The notes beneath the pieces were generated by a model, which was not told where the DNA came from, ran no database searches, and was given only the letters and a program-made list of their open reading frames with translations. A program made the translations under genes and the position numbers. A DNA stretch of 45,205 nucleotides from Candidatus Bathyarchaeota archaeon (lineage in GTDB: Archaea; Thermoproteota; Bathyarchaeia; 40CM-2-53-6): assembly GCA_005882895.1 (NCBI GenBank), contig VBBD01000024.1, positions 1 to 45,205 of the forward strand. The letters run 5' to 3'. Shown here piece by piece: positions 1 through 8,094 of this stretch (the stretch's first letter is position 1; every line of letters begins with the position of its first letter).

Positions 1-1
1 C

Positions 2-571
2 AGAATAATCGAGCCAATCCAGTCAAGATGCGCCCTGTTCCGTTTCACGCCTCTCCCTGAGGAGAGGGTCGTCGAATCCCTCCACCGTATCGCCAAAAAT
101 GAGAGCCTGAAGACCACTGAGGGAGGCTTGAAGACTATTGTTGACGTGGCCGAGGGCGACCTCCGAAAGGCCATAAACATACTTCAAGCAGCCTCCTCCA
201 TGTCCAAGGGGATCTCCGAAGAGACAGTCTACCAAGTGGTAGGAAGAGCAAGGCCAACTGATGTCCATGAGATGTTGAACGATGCCCTGAAAGGCGACTT
301 CCTCAAAGCCCGGGACGAACTTCGAAACCTTCTAGTCAAGTATGGGCTATCGGGCTCCGACATTGTCCGTCAGATTCACTCGGAAGTATTCCGCCTCCCA
401 ATTCCAGAGAAAACACGGATCAGTCTTATCGAGGCTATCGGGGACACAGACTTCCGGTTGGTACAAGGTGGAGATGAAGAGGTCCAGCTAAGCGCGCTGC
501 TTGCCCATCTCGCCACTCAATCGGTTCATCGAAGTGTTCGGGAAGAGCATGTCACAGCCCTGGACCGTTAG
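2..571 (+). CDS. rfcS: Replication factor C small subunit, C-terminal part (5' end outside window)
   Basis: This is the C-terminal 189 residues of the clamp-loader small subunit, an AAA+ ATPase that loads the PCNA sliding clamp with RfcL. The frame is open from the left edge, so the Walker A and B portion lies outside the window. The visible part starts with the RFC-typical EPIQSRC segment, followed by the FTPLPEE and lid region, the GDLRKAINILQ sensor-2 helix and the helical collar that mediates oligomerisation. The gene ends at a TAG at 569-571. The next gene, rfcL, starts inside its 3' end at ATG 549, so the two overlap by 23 nt and are probably cotranscribed and translationally coupled. 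The family assignment is secure; only the N-terminus is missing. Confidence 0.93.
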   Translation, partial: RIIEPIQSRCALFRFTPLPEERVVESLHRIAKNESLKTTEGGLKTIVDVAEGDLRKAINILQAASSMSKGISEETVYQVVGRARPTDVHEMLNDALKGDFLKARDELRNLLVKYGLSGSDIVRQIHSEVFRLPIPEKTRISLIEAIGDTDFRLVQGGDEEVQLSALLAHLATQSVHRSVREEHVTALDR

Positions 572-1784
572 ATACAGACCGCGGACAACTCGAGAGATCG
601 CGGGTAACAAGCTAGCCCTAGCGAAGATTAATCAATGGTTTGATTCCTGGTCCAAAGGCAAACCGTCCAAAGCGGCCGTCCTTCTGTATGGGCCAGCTGG
701 AGTGGGAAAGACAACGGTCGCCGAGGCTATTGCTCGGGAGAGAGGTTGGGATATGGTGGAGATCAACGCTTCCGACAAGAGAAGCGGCGACATTCTCTCC
801 AGAATCGCAGGACTAGCATCGACACAATCATAATTGTTCAGCATGGGAAGACTCATACTACTGGACGAAGTAGATGGTATCAACCTAAGAACAGACTCAG
901 GCGCGATCATCGCGATACTCCGCGTAATCAAAGAATCTCAATTTCCAATTGTTCTAACTGCTAACGACCCCTGGGACCCGAAGATCAGACCTCTACGGGA
1001 CGCATGTCTGCTCATCGAGCTGAAGAGACTCGGACTGAGGGAAGGGATTCCACTAATGAAGGGAATCCTGGCCAAGGAGCGCGTGAATGCGGACGAGGAA
1101 GCACTCAGGTCCATCATGGAACGGGACCGTGGCGACATGCGGTCAGCGATAACTGACCTTCAGATCCTGACCGGACCTAAGAAGAATCTAACGTTGGATG
1201 ATACAGCGTTGCTCTCAAATCGAGACAGGACGGAGTCCATATTCGAAGTATTACGGATCATCTTCAATAGCAAAACCGTTGCTCAAGCTCGACGAGCTCT
1301 GGACAAGTCAGATGTGGACCAAGAAATGCTCTTTCAGTGGATACTGGAAAACACTCCCGGCCAGATTCCGAACCCTCGCGAACTCGAAGCGGCCATGTCC
1401 GCGCTTGCAGAGGCGGATCTCTACTTCGCTCGGATCAGAAAGACACAATCTTGGCACCTATTATCGTACGCCCTCGATCTCATGACTGCAGGGGTTGCTG
1501 TCGCAAAGGAGACGAGCCCGGGAGGCTGGGTGTCAATGAAGTTCCCACAGCGAATTAGCTCCATGTCTCGTAGCCGAGGCACGAGAGAACTCCGGAAGGG
1601 CGTTGGAGCCCTGATCGGATCCAAGTCTCACATCTCCAGTCGAAGAGGAGCTAAACTCTACCTACCTATGATCCAGTTCATCCACGAGCATGATCCTGAG
1701 AAGTATCGCGAGATTGCAGAGTGGCTTGATGCGAAGGAGCCGCTAGATGAGATTCTATCCCTGGACTCCGAATCGACCGCCTAG
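549..1784 (+). pseudogene. rfcL: Replication factor C large subunit, interrupted by an in-frame TAA
   Basis: RfcL is the large subunit of the archaeal clamp loader. The start ATG at 549 gives MSQPWTVRYRPRT, the usual RFC opening, and overlaps rfcS. Walker A (GPAGVGKTT) and the EINASDKRS segment are in the first 94 codons. A TAA at 831-833 then stops the frame, and a TTG follows directly at 834. The same frame continues without a shift into the Walker B box LLDEVDG, sensor 1 (VLTANDPWD), the RGDMRSAITDLQ sensor-2 helix and the C-terminal collar, ending at 1784. Read through, the protein would be about 411 residues, a normal size. A single substitution (for example TCA to TAA) or a sequencing error explains this most simply; two separately translated pieces or stop readthrough are less likely. 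I see no obvious PIP-box tail. Confidence 0.85.
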
Positions 1785-1972
1785 CGGTTGCGCATTACCA
1801 GCGCGCCACCGACAAAGGCGATAATGGTTGACATGACCTCGGCAACCAGAAGTTGTTGAAGAGCCGAAGGAGTAATCGCAGCACCAGCGCCCATAGCAGT
1901 TGTGGCACCAATTGCACCCATGCATCCTGTGAAGAGGAGGAGCATTCCTACGGTGAGAAAAGCTTCCTTCAA
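1781..1972 (-). CDS. Small two-helix membrane protein of unknown function
   Basis: This frame encodes 63 residues, starting at a TTG. It is almost entirely hydrophobic, with two predicted membrane segments (about residues 5-29 and 41-59) separated by a short polar turn (TPSALQQ), and it ends in MRNR. A Cys at residue 17 lies in a lipobox-like context, so a lipoprotein signal is possible but weak. Its stop overlaps the rfcL stop by 4 nt on the opposite strand. A TATA-like AT-rich run lies about 40 nt upstream of the start. I do not recognise a family. The hydrophobic pattern and compact spacing support it being real, but short hydrophobic frames can arise by chance. Confidence 0.5.
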   Translation of the reverse strand: MKEAFLTVGMLLLFTGCMGAIGATTAMGAGAAITPSALQQLLVAEVMSTIIAFVGGALVMRNR

Positions 1973-2008
1973 GCGTTGCCGCCTCAGTCGTTCTCGCGGT
2001 TGGAAGTG

Positions 2009-2019
2009 AAATAAAAGTT
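2009..2019 (-). promoter_or_regulatory. TATA-like box for the small membrane protein
   Basis: On the minus strand this AT-rich stretch reads ACTTTTATTT, which resembles an archaeal TATA box. It sits about 37-47 nt upstream of the TTG at 1972, so transcription would start just ahead of the gene. No BRE can be identified with confidence. Confidence 0.35.
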
Positions 2020-2043
2020 TACTCTATGATCGAACATGGAGCC

Positions 2044-3381
2044 TTATTCCTTCAAAGCCAAGTTGACTAGTTCACGTGTCACGCCGAGGTATGTCCGATA
2101 GTCAAGTGCTTCCTTGATCTCTTTGGGCTTCAGCCTTTTCGAGATGAACTTGTCTTCAAGCAGGAGCTTTGAGAAGGGAATCTTGTTGTCGAAGGCTCTA
2201 ATCGATATTTTTCTTATCCTCTCGTGAGCATCTTGTCTCGGCACCCCTTTCTCCACGAGCGAGTTCACAATCCGCTCTGCAAGCAAAGCGCCCTGTGACA
2301 ACTCCAAGTTTCGTTCCATATTCTTCGGCAACACCTCCAAGCCATCAAGGACCCGTGTTACAAGACGAAGCATCTCGTCCACAAGAATGAAAGACATTGG
2401 AAAGATGAAACGCTCGCTGGCAGAGTTGGATATGTCCCGCTCGTGCCAGAGAGGAATATTCTCCAGAGCAGGAATAACTAGGCCTCGCATCAGCTTCGCC
2501 ATGCTTGAGACCCTTTCGCTGAGCTCCGGATTCCTCTTCGATGGTAAAGCCGAGCTTCCGACCTGTTTGTCCCGCTCAAATGGCTCCATCACCTCCGAGA
2601 TCTCGCTCCTCTGGAGGTTCCGGATCTCCGTCGCGAACTTGTCAAGGCTCGACCCTAGTAGAGAGAGATAGCATACCGTCTCGGCATGGAGATCCCTCTG
2701 AATGACCTGCGTAACAAGGCCTGCTGGTTTGAGTCCCAACTTGTTTAGCGCTCTCTCCTGAATCTTCAGCGCGTTTTTCCCAAGCCCAGCACCATTTCCA
2801 ACTATCCCCAGGATCTTGCCAACAAGAACCCTTTCTTTGACCTGCGTCAGCCTCTCCTGATATCTTCGGACTTCCTCTAGCCAGACCGCGAACTTCAGTC
2901 CGAGAGTGATGACACCGGCGTGCCGTCCGTGGGTCCGGCCCACAACCAACAGTGCTCGGTGCTTAGCTACGCGAGAACCAAGGATTTCCTCTAACGCATC
3001 GAGTCTCTTCTCGAGGACTGAGAATCCTTCCTTGAACTGGATGCCTGTTGCGGTGTCCTCGATATCGTAGCTGGTCAGACCGAAGTGTACGTACTTGCGC
3101 CCATCGCCCGTGCAAGCTTCCGAGAGTGCCACTACCATTGCCATTAGATCGTGACGAATCTCCTTCTCGATCCCTTTGACATGATCCAAGGTCACGATTT
3201 TCGTGTTGGCGTTTCGTCGGATTTCTTCCGCCGCCTCCTTCGGTATGTCGCCGACGAAGGCTTGCGCCTCGGCAACCGCCGCCTCCACGTCCAGCCATCG
3301 TTGGAGTCTGTTTTCTTCCTCGAAGATTCTCCTCATCTCCGGACTGCCATAACGACCCGTGTCAATTGGAAGAATGGGCAA
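2044..3381 (-). CDS. purB: Adenylosuccinate lyase
   Basis: This enzyme of 445 residues belongs to the fumarase/aspartase superfamily. It cleaves SAICAR to AICAR and adenylosuccinate to AMP, each with release of fumarate, in purine synthesis. The N-terminus (PIDTGRYGSPEM) is characteristic of PurB. The three conserved regions are visible: HFGLTSYDIEDTA near residue 99, the TH-containing GRTHGRHAG segment near residue 148, and the signature loop GSSALPSKRNPE with the catalytic Ser near residue 275. In the signature the usual MPHKRNP appears as LPSKRNP. Length is normal for the family. It is divergent from the asparagine synthetase-like gene with 70 nt between the starts, and no other purine genes are adjacent. 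Confidence 0.95.
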   Translation of the reverse strand: MPILPIDTGRYGSPEMRRIFEEENRLQRWLDVEAAVAEAQAFVGDIPKEAAEEIRRNANTKIVTLDHVKGIEKEIRHDLMAMVVALSEACTGDGRKYVHFGLTSYDIEDTATGIQFKEGFSVLEKRLDALEEILGSRVAKHRALLVVGRTHGRHAGVITLGLKFAVWLEEVRRYQERLTQVKERVLVGKILGIVGNGAGLGKNALKIQERALNKLGLKPAGLVTQVIQRDLHAETVCYLSLLGSSLDKFATEIRNLQRSEISEVMEPFERDKQVGSSALPSKRNPELSERVSSMAKLMRGLVIPALENIPLWHERDISNSASERFIFPMSFILVDEMLRLVTRVLDGLEVLPKNMERNLELSQGALLAERIVNSLVEKGVPRQDAHERIRKISIRAFDNKIPFSKLLLEDKFISKRLKPKEIKEALDYRTYLGVTRELVNLALKE

Positions 3382-3413
3382 TCTTACCGACTCGAGCAGA
3401 GAAACAACTAGTC

Positions 3414-3425
3414 TATCATATTAAA
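3414..3425. promoter_or_regulatory. Shared AT-rich core of the divergent purB / asnB promoters
   Basis: The 70-nt gap between the two divergent starts has one AT-rich core (TATCATATTAAA). It lies about 33-44 nt upstream of the purB start on one strand and about 27-38 nt upstream of the asnB-like ATG on the other. It therefore could serve as TATA element in both directions. This is inferred from spacing and composition only. Confidence 0.45.
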
Positions 3426-3451
3426 CAACTCCGAAGAAAAATAGAGGAATA

Positions 3452-4798
3452 ATGACGGGCATCTGCGGCCTCATAGGACGAGAATTGGACGATCTCGAAT
3501 CGAAAGCGAAGAATATCCTCTCCCTAATGCGGAACCGCGGAACAAAATCTCGAACATTATCAGAAAGCGTTGCCGATGGAAAAAAAATCGTGATTGGAAT
3601 ATGCGATCCCACCGGTGCGCAATCGTTCATTCATCAAGCAGTGCCGCTAGCCCTCGACGGGTTTCTTTTTGGCGATGATGCAAGAACCAACAAGGCCGGC
3701 CCAGCGGGTCCAAGCCGTCTCATACAGACGCCTGGAGCTTTCTCTTTCTTGACCTCGCTCCAGAATCAACTGATCGCGGGAAGGGACATCATTGGACAGA
3801 AACCGCTCTATTTTGGACGGACGCGAGACGGAGCTCTTGCCTTTGCCAGCCTCCGGTCTCCGCTCGTCTCAATTGGCATCCCTGAACCCGAACCCGTTCC
3901 TGCAGGCAAGGTGATCGGAGCCACCGCTCGAGGTTACGAGACGCTGAGCGATTACTCGCTCAAACAGCCACCGGAAGAATCGATAGTCGAACCCGATGCA
4001 ACGCGGAGCTTGGACAAGCTGTTCACAGAGGCGGTCGGAAGAGTTGTGCCGCGAGGTTCCGGGATCGCGTTCTCGGGCGGATTAGACAGCGCCCTCGTTG
4101 CCTACGTAGCGAAGCGGTCAGGTCTAGAGCCAGAATTGATCTCGGTGGGGCTGAACGGTCAACAGGAACTTGGCCACGCGGAAAGAACCGCGAAAACTTT
4201 CGGACTCCACGTTAATATCAGCGAATTGTCGAGCTCAGAGATTCTCAACTCATTGCCAGATGTCGTCCAGATCATCGAGACCACAGATCCAGTGATTGTC
4301 GGGATCTCGGTTCCGATCTATTTTGCCTGTCAAAAAGCGCGCGAGATGGGCCTGAGCTATATCGCGGCTGGCCAGCTCAGCGATGAGCTGTTCGGCGGTT
4401 ATGGAAAGTTCGAAGAAGTTGCTCTGAGAGACGGGACCGAGAACCTTGGAAGAGAAATGTTCGACAGCCTTGTCGCTGCTTCTGTCAAAGATTTTGATCC
4501 CGGAGATAAGCTGGCGGTTGCGGCTGGTCTCGAGCTTTGCTGCCCGTTCGCGTATCTTCCACTTGTCGAGTACGCTTTGAAGCTGCCTTCCGCTCTCCGA
4601 GTCAACCTTTCTGATGGAAAGGTGATACGAAAATATATTCTAAGAAAGCTTGCCGCTCACCTGGGACTGCCGGATAGCGTTGTAGACCGGCCGAAAAAGG
4701 CTGTGCAATACTCCAGTGGCGTCCAGAAAGTTTTGTTGAAAGAAGCAAAACGGAAGGGAGTGAACCTCGGCAAGATGCTGGAATCCTTCACGAGTTAG
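3452..4798 (+). CDS. Asparagine synthetase B-like protein with degenerate glutaminase domain
   Basis: This 448-residue protein has the AsnB two-domain layout: an N-terminal Ntn-type glutaminase-like domain (about 1-170) and a C-terminal ATP-pyrophosphatase synthetase domain. The ATP loop SGGLDSA is at residues 208-214, and AGQLSDELFGGY further on is the conserved synthetase segment. The N-terminus is unusual. Functional class II glutaminases start with Cys2, but here the first residues are MTGICG, so the Cys is residue 5. The usual RGPD loop is replaced by RNRGTK at 27-32. The glutaminase half may therefore be inactive and the enzyme ammonia-dependent. Alternatively translation starts at the ATC just before the Cys codon. 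It is divergent from purB. It could act on a substrate other than aspartate. Confidence 0.8.
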   Translation: MTGICGLIGRELDDLESKAKNILSLMRNRGTKSRTLSESVADGKKIVIGICDPTGAQSFIHQAVPLALDGFLFGDDARTNKAGPAGPSRLIQTPGAFSFLTSLQNQLIAGRDIIGQKPLYFGRTRDGALAFASLRSPLVSIGIPEPEPVPAGKVIGATARGYETLSDYSLKQPPEESIVEPDATRSLDKLFTEAVGRVVPRGSGIAFSGGLDSALVAYVAKRSGLEPELISVGLNGQQELGHAERTAKTFGLHVNISELSSSEILNSLPDVVQIIETTDPVIVGISVPIYFACQKAREMGLSYIAAGQLSDELFGGYGKFEEVALRDGTENLGREMFDSLVAASVKDFDPGDKLAVAAGLELCCPFAYLPLVEYALKLPSALRVNLSDGKVIRKYILRKLAAHLGLPDSVVDRPKKAVQYSSGVQKVLLKEAKRKGVNLGKMLESFTS

Positions 4799-4847
4799 TC
4801 TGTAAGACTTATCCGATAGGCCACCACTGTAGGCGCAGACTGGAATA

Positions 4848-5393
4848 TTGACGAAAGTAAACCCGGTGCGAGTGGGACATCCTAGATCGTTACTAGCAGG
4901 TGGTCTAGGGGTGTTCGCCAGCCTTCTTGCTGTAGGCTGGGCTTTGTTCGGCTACAACCTTTCCTCAACAGTCAATTTTGCGTCAGGTCAATCTGAGAAC
5001 CTAATGCTCCTCCAGTTCAGCGTCGCGTTCATAGTCTTGATTGGAAGCGGTCTAATGCTAGCTAGGTATACCCGTCTAGGCGGCGCGATCAACATTTTGG
5101 GAGGTCTGGCAACCTTCGGCATCGGTGTGCTTTACGCCAGAGTCCTGGAGCAATCAGCCAGAACTGCGAGTCTGCAAGCTATCCCCCTTCGCTTCTCTCA
5201 GGTCTACACTGCGCCCCTGGTCGTACCAGTTGACCGTCTGGTCGCAACTCTTCTCGTCGTTCCAGTCTTTCCAATAGCAACTCTCTTGGTTATCAGCGGA
5301 CTGGGAGCGCTCGCAACCTATCGCATGCACAGGCCTCACCCGATCCCAGTCTCTACACAACAGCAAGTTTCTGTTCAAACAACAAATAAGTAG
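4848..5393 (+). CDS. Four-helix integral membrane protein of unknown function
   Basis: This frame of 181 residues starts at a TTG and shows four hydrophobic segments, at about residues 15-37, 52-72, 77-96 and 128-156. A less hydrophobic region near 100-125 lies between helices 3 and 4. The tail is short and polar, rich in Gln, Thr and Pro. I do not recognise a family. The general plan resembles the protein at 39084-39506 (repeated Gly-rich helices), though the two are not clearly homologous. It is followed 29 nt later by the rhodanese gene on the same strand, and a short operon is possible. The exact start is uncertain because GTG codons lie just downstream. Confidence 0.65.
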   Translation: MTKVNPVRVGHPRSLLAGGLGVFASLLAVGWALFGYNLSSTVNFASGQSENLMLLQFSVAFIVLIGSGLMLARYTRLGGAINILGGLATFGIGVLYARVLEQSARTASLQAIPLRFSQVYTAPLVVPVDRLVATLLVVPVFPIATLLVISGLGALATYRMHRPHPIPVSTQQQVSVQTTNK

Positions 5394-5422
5394 AAAGTCA
5401 TTCTACCTATCATAGGACCGCA

Positions 5423-5881
5423 ATGTCAGACCATGCGAATGAATCTCTTGCTCAACCGGCCTCTAAGGTACTGGAGAACGCACCGGCTGAATCCTCGATC
5501 GCCAATAGTCATTTCCGATCGAAACTCTCGTTCGAAACTGACCCCTCAGATGTCTACCACGACATCACAAACAAGGTCTCTAGAATACTGGTGATCGATG
5601 CAAGAACCCCCGAGGCGCACGCCCGAGGGCATGTTCCAGGAAGCATCAACATGCCCCACCGAACTATCGACTCCTCCACAACCGGTTCCTTGCCCCGAGA
5701 CAAGGTCATAGTAACTTATTGCGACGGGGTCTTCTGCAACGCCTCCACCAAGGCAGCTGCGAAACTGACGGCTCTCGGCTTCAGAGGGAAGGAGATGCTT
5801 GATGGGATGGAAGGCTGGAGAAAAGAAGGCTATCCAATCGAAGAGACGCTCATGCAGATGACCATTCCCACGTCTCAGTAG
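5423..5881 (+). CDS. Single-domain rhodanese-like sulfurtransferase
   Basis: The 152-residue protein has one rhodanese domain at about residues 38-140. The first 35 residues are polar and probably flexible. Family hallmarks are the VIDARTPEAHARGHVPGSINMPH segment, split here between the DAR motif (59-61) and the GHVPGSIN motif (69-76), and the active-site loop starting at Cys100 in TYCDGVFCNAS, with a second Cys at 105. The GMEGW motif near the end is also typical. Such proteins move sulfane sulfur as a Cys persulfide; the acceptor here cannot be told. It follows the membrane protein gene and precedes the tRNA. No signal peptide is visible, so it is probably cytoplasmic. Confidence 0.9.
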   Translation: MSDHANESLAQPASKVLENAPAESSIANSHFRSKLSFETDPSDVYHDITNKVSRILVIDARTPEAHARGHVPGSINMPHRTIDSSTTGSLPRDKVIVTYCDGVFCNASTKAAAKLTALGFRGKEMLDGMEGWRKEGYPIEETLMQMTIPTSQ

Positions 5882-5968
5882 ATCTCTCCTGTATACCTCT
5901 CATCGTCATCAGTCTGGACGAGCGATGAGCATAACACAGAAAAGCAGCCGGATTCAATTCCGACCTTA

Positions 5969-6108
5969 GGGGCCGTCGTCTAGCTTGGTCAAGGGGATTG
6001 ACCCCGCCCAGAGGATACCAGAGTCCAATCTTGGACGGTGACCCTGGGGCGCTGGCGACTCCGAGCAATCGGGGCCAGAGGTCGTGGGTTCAAATCCCAC
6101 CGGCCCCA
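5969..6108 (+). tRNA. Interrupted tRNA gene with one or more introns, isotype unresolved (Pro or Arg candidates)
   Basis: The ends form a tRNA: a 7-bp acceptor stem GGGGCCG (5969-5975) with CGGCCCC (6101-6107), discriminator A6108, encoded CCA at 6109-6111, T stem GTGGG/CCCAC (6084-6088/6096-6100) with loop TTCAAAT, and D-arm start GTCTAGCTTGGTCAA (5978-5992). The anticodon stem is CTGGC (6052-6056) with GCCAG (6074-6078), followed by variable loop AGGTC. The span of 140 nt exceeds a mature tRNA by about 65 nt. One insert lies between the D arm and the anticodon stem (about 5995-6049) and can fold a GTCCA/TGGAC hairpin. A further roughly 10-12 nt excess lies in the 17-nt anticodon loop, where TCCG (6060-6063) can pair with CGGG (6070-6073), as in a relaxed bulge-helix-loop splice site. 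I could not derive a loop with U33 and exact splice points. CGG (Pro) and CCG/TCG (Arg) are candidate anticodons. Confidence 0.8.
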
Positions 6109-6195
6109 CCAATCACCACTGACTATTGCACAAGGTGCTCGCACATCGCTCGAGAAGATTGGAGAAGTGTTGCTCGAATCACTCATCCGGTTGCC

Positions 6196-6204
6196 CTTTT
6201 ATAA
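6196..6204 (+). promoter_or_regulatory. TATA box of the ABC importer operon
   Basis: CTTTTATAA is a strong match to an archaeal TATA box. It lies 48 nt before the TTG start of the permease gene, leaving a leader of about 20-25 nt. The flanks are otherwise GC-rich, so the element stands out. The region from 6112 to 6251 holds no gene that I can support. Confidence 0.6.
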
Positions 6205-6251
6205 CGAGACGCACTGGTGCATTTTTCTAAGAATATTGGATAGGGTTCATT

Positions 6252-8090
6252 TTGCATGTGTCAAGGCCGAGCCTTAGAAAACGCGTGGCCTCGTCCTCGG
6301 CCGGGAGAACAGTCTCTTTTTTCACCAAGATATTCCTGAGCGGAATCGCTGCTGTAGCGATTGTCGCTTTGATAATCGAGCTACTGACGGGCGGGCTGTC
6401 TCCGAACTGTAAGAGTAATCCTCTCGACCCATTGTGTATTCCGGGGTATGCTGTTCGAACGCTTACCCGAATGACAATTGCCTACGCTTTCGCTCTCGGC
6501 TTTGCATTGACATATGGAATCGCGACGGCGATGAGCCATCGCGCTTCGCACGTGCTCTTACCCCTCCTCGACATCTTCCAGTCGGTACCTGTTCTTGGAG
6601 TCGTGCCGGTAGTATTCCTGATCATCTTGGGAACAGGATCCAATCCCCCTGTATTCAACCAAGAAGTTGCTTCGATCATACTGATCTTTACAGCTATGGC
6701 CTGGGCGCCTACCTTCGGGGTCATTGCAGGAATAAACGCGATCCCGACAGACATCAAGGAGGCGGCTCATGCCTACGGAATGCACGGCGCCAGGTATCTG
6801 CGCCAGATCGTTCTTCCCGCGGTATTCCCAGAACTCGTTTGGAGTAGCATTCTTGCATGGGGCGGAGGGTGGTATCTTATCCCTGTCGAGGAGCATCTTT
6901 CTTTCGGGCAACCTCCCAATCAAACCCAGGTAGACCTTCCCGGGATAGGCAGGTTCATCGCGCTGGCTGCGTTGAAGGCGGACCTTGGATTGGCGCTCTT
7001 TGGACTCATTGTGCTCGTGGGAATCATACTTGCAATCGACCGATTGATATGGAAGCCCCTAGGAGTGAGGGCAGAGAAGTACAAGTACGAAACAGTAGCG
7101 GCTCCACGGACGACCGCAACACGACAGAGTAGTGTTGTGGCCGGAGTGAGAAGATACGAGGATCGGTTGGTTTCTCCCGTACTCACTTTCTTCAAATCTG
7201 AACGGTCTTATGCGGCACGAGTCCTGGAGATCACTCGTCTGAAACGAATACGTCACATAACAGAGAGGTTGAGGTTTCCGGAGCGAATCGGAAGAATCCC
7301 GTTATGGGGAAGGATCCTGAGCTACGCGATCTTCGTTGGACTCGTTATCCTGGGTCTCATCGTGACGATTATGTCGCGATCCCAATCCATTGAGAGTGGC
7401 ATTTCCCTTCTGGCTACTGATGTAACAGCTTTCGAATTGATCGCGATTACACTTCTTTCACTATCGAGGCTGGTCATTGCGTACGTCATTGCCCTCTCGT
7501 GGACGCTTGGTGCGGGAATATTGATAGCTAGAAGTCAGAGGCTTTCTAGGCTTCTCGTGCCTATCTTTGATATCGGACAGTCTATCCCTGCGACGGCCCT
7601 GTTCCCGCTTGTTGTAATACTACTAGTCGACCCGTTCAAGAACTCGCCCTATCTCGGATTCACACTGAACCTAGCTTCTGTGCTCTTGATTCTCACTGGT
7701 ATGCAGTGGTATTTGCTGTTCAACATCGTCGGTGCAGTGAACGGTGTCCCGAATGACATTTTGGAGGCGACTGCAGCCTATCGAGTTCGAGGACGACGTT
7801 TTGTCAAAGAAATCCTAATCCCGGCATCTTTTCCCGCAATCCTCATCGGAAGCATACAGGCCTGGGGCGGCGGCTGGAACGCCTTGATAGTCTCTGAGTC
7901 CATCGGGGCCAATGTTAGTGTCCCGGGATTGGGTTCGTTTCTGGTTCAGGCCTCATCAAGAGAGCCTGCACTAGGAGCTGTTGAGATCTATGCGTCTCTA
8001 TTGGTCATGACTGCAACTGTTCTTATCATTAACCGGTTGGTCTGGAGACGTTTGCTACGTAAGGCCGACAGGTACAAGTTCGAGGCATAG
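6252..8090 (+). CDS. ABC transporter permease, two BPD-type domains fused in one chain
   Basis: This 612-residue integral membrane protein carries two binding-protein-dependent permease domains in tandem, at about residues 65-270 and 385-600. Each has its own ATPase-coupling EAA loop: EAAHAYGMHGARYLRQIVLP in the first and EATAAYRVRGRRFVKEI in the second. Each is followed by the AWGGGW segment seen in NitT/TauT/SsuC-type permeases. Most such transporters use a homodimer of a single-domain permease, so this chain would supply both halves of the channel. The start is a TTG at 6252; GTG 6258 is an alternative. The ATPase gene follows after 4 nt. No substrate-binding protein gene is next to it, so the substrate (nitrate, sulfonate, taurine or other) cannot be inferred. 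Confidence 0.88.
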   Translation: MHVSRPSLRKRVASSSAGRTVSFFTKIFLSGIAAVAIVALIIELLTGGLSPNCKSNPLDPLCIPGYAVRTLTRMTIAYAFALGFALTYGIATAMSHRASHVLLPLLDIFQSVPVLGVVPVVFLIILGTGSNPPVFNQEVASIILIFTAMAWAPTFGVIAGINAIPTDIKEAAHAYGMHGARYLRQIVLPAVFPELVWSSILAWGGGWYLIPVEEHLSFGQPPNQTQVDLPGIGRFIALAALKADLGLALFGLIVLVGIILAIDRLIWKPLGVRAEKYKYETVAAPRTTATRQSSVVAGVRRYEDRLVSPVLTFFKSERSYAARVLEITRLKRIRHITERLRFPERIGRIPLWGRILSYAIFVGLVILGLIVTIMSRSQSIESGISLLATDVTAFELIAITLLSLSRLVIAYVIALSWTLGAGILIARSQRLSRLLVPIFDIGQSIPATALFPLVVILLVDPFKNSPYLGFTLNLASVLLILTGMQWYLLFNIVGAVNGVPNDILEATAAYRVRGRRFVKEILIPASFPAILIGSIQAWGGGWNALIVSESIGANVSVPGLGSFLVQASSREPALGAVEIYASLLVMTATVLIINRLVWRRLLRKADRYKFEA

Positions 8091-8094
8091 CAGG

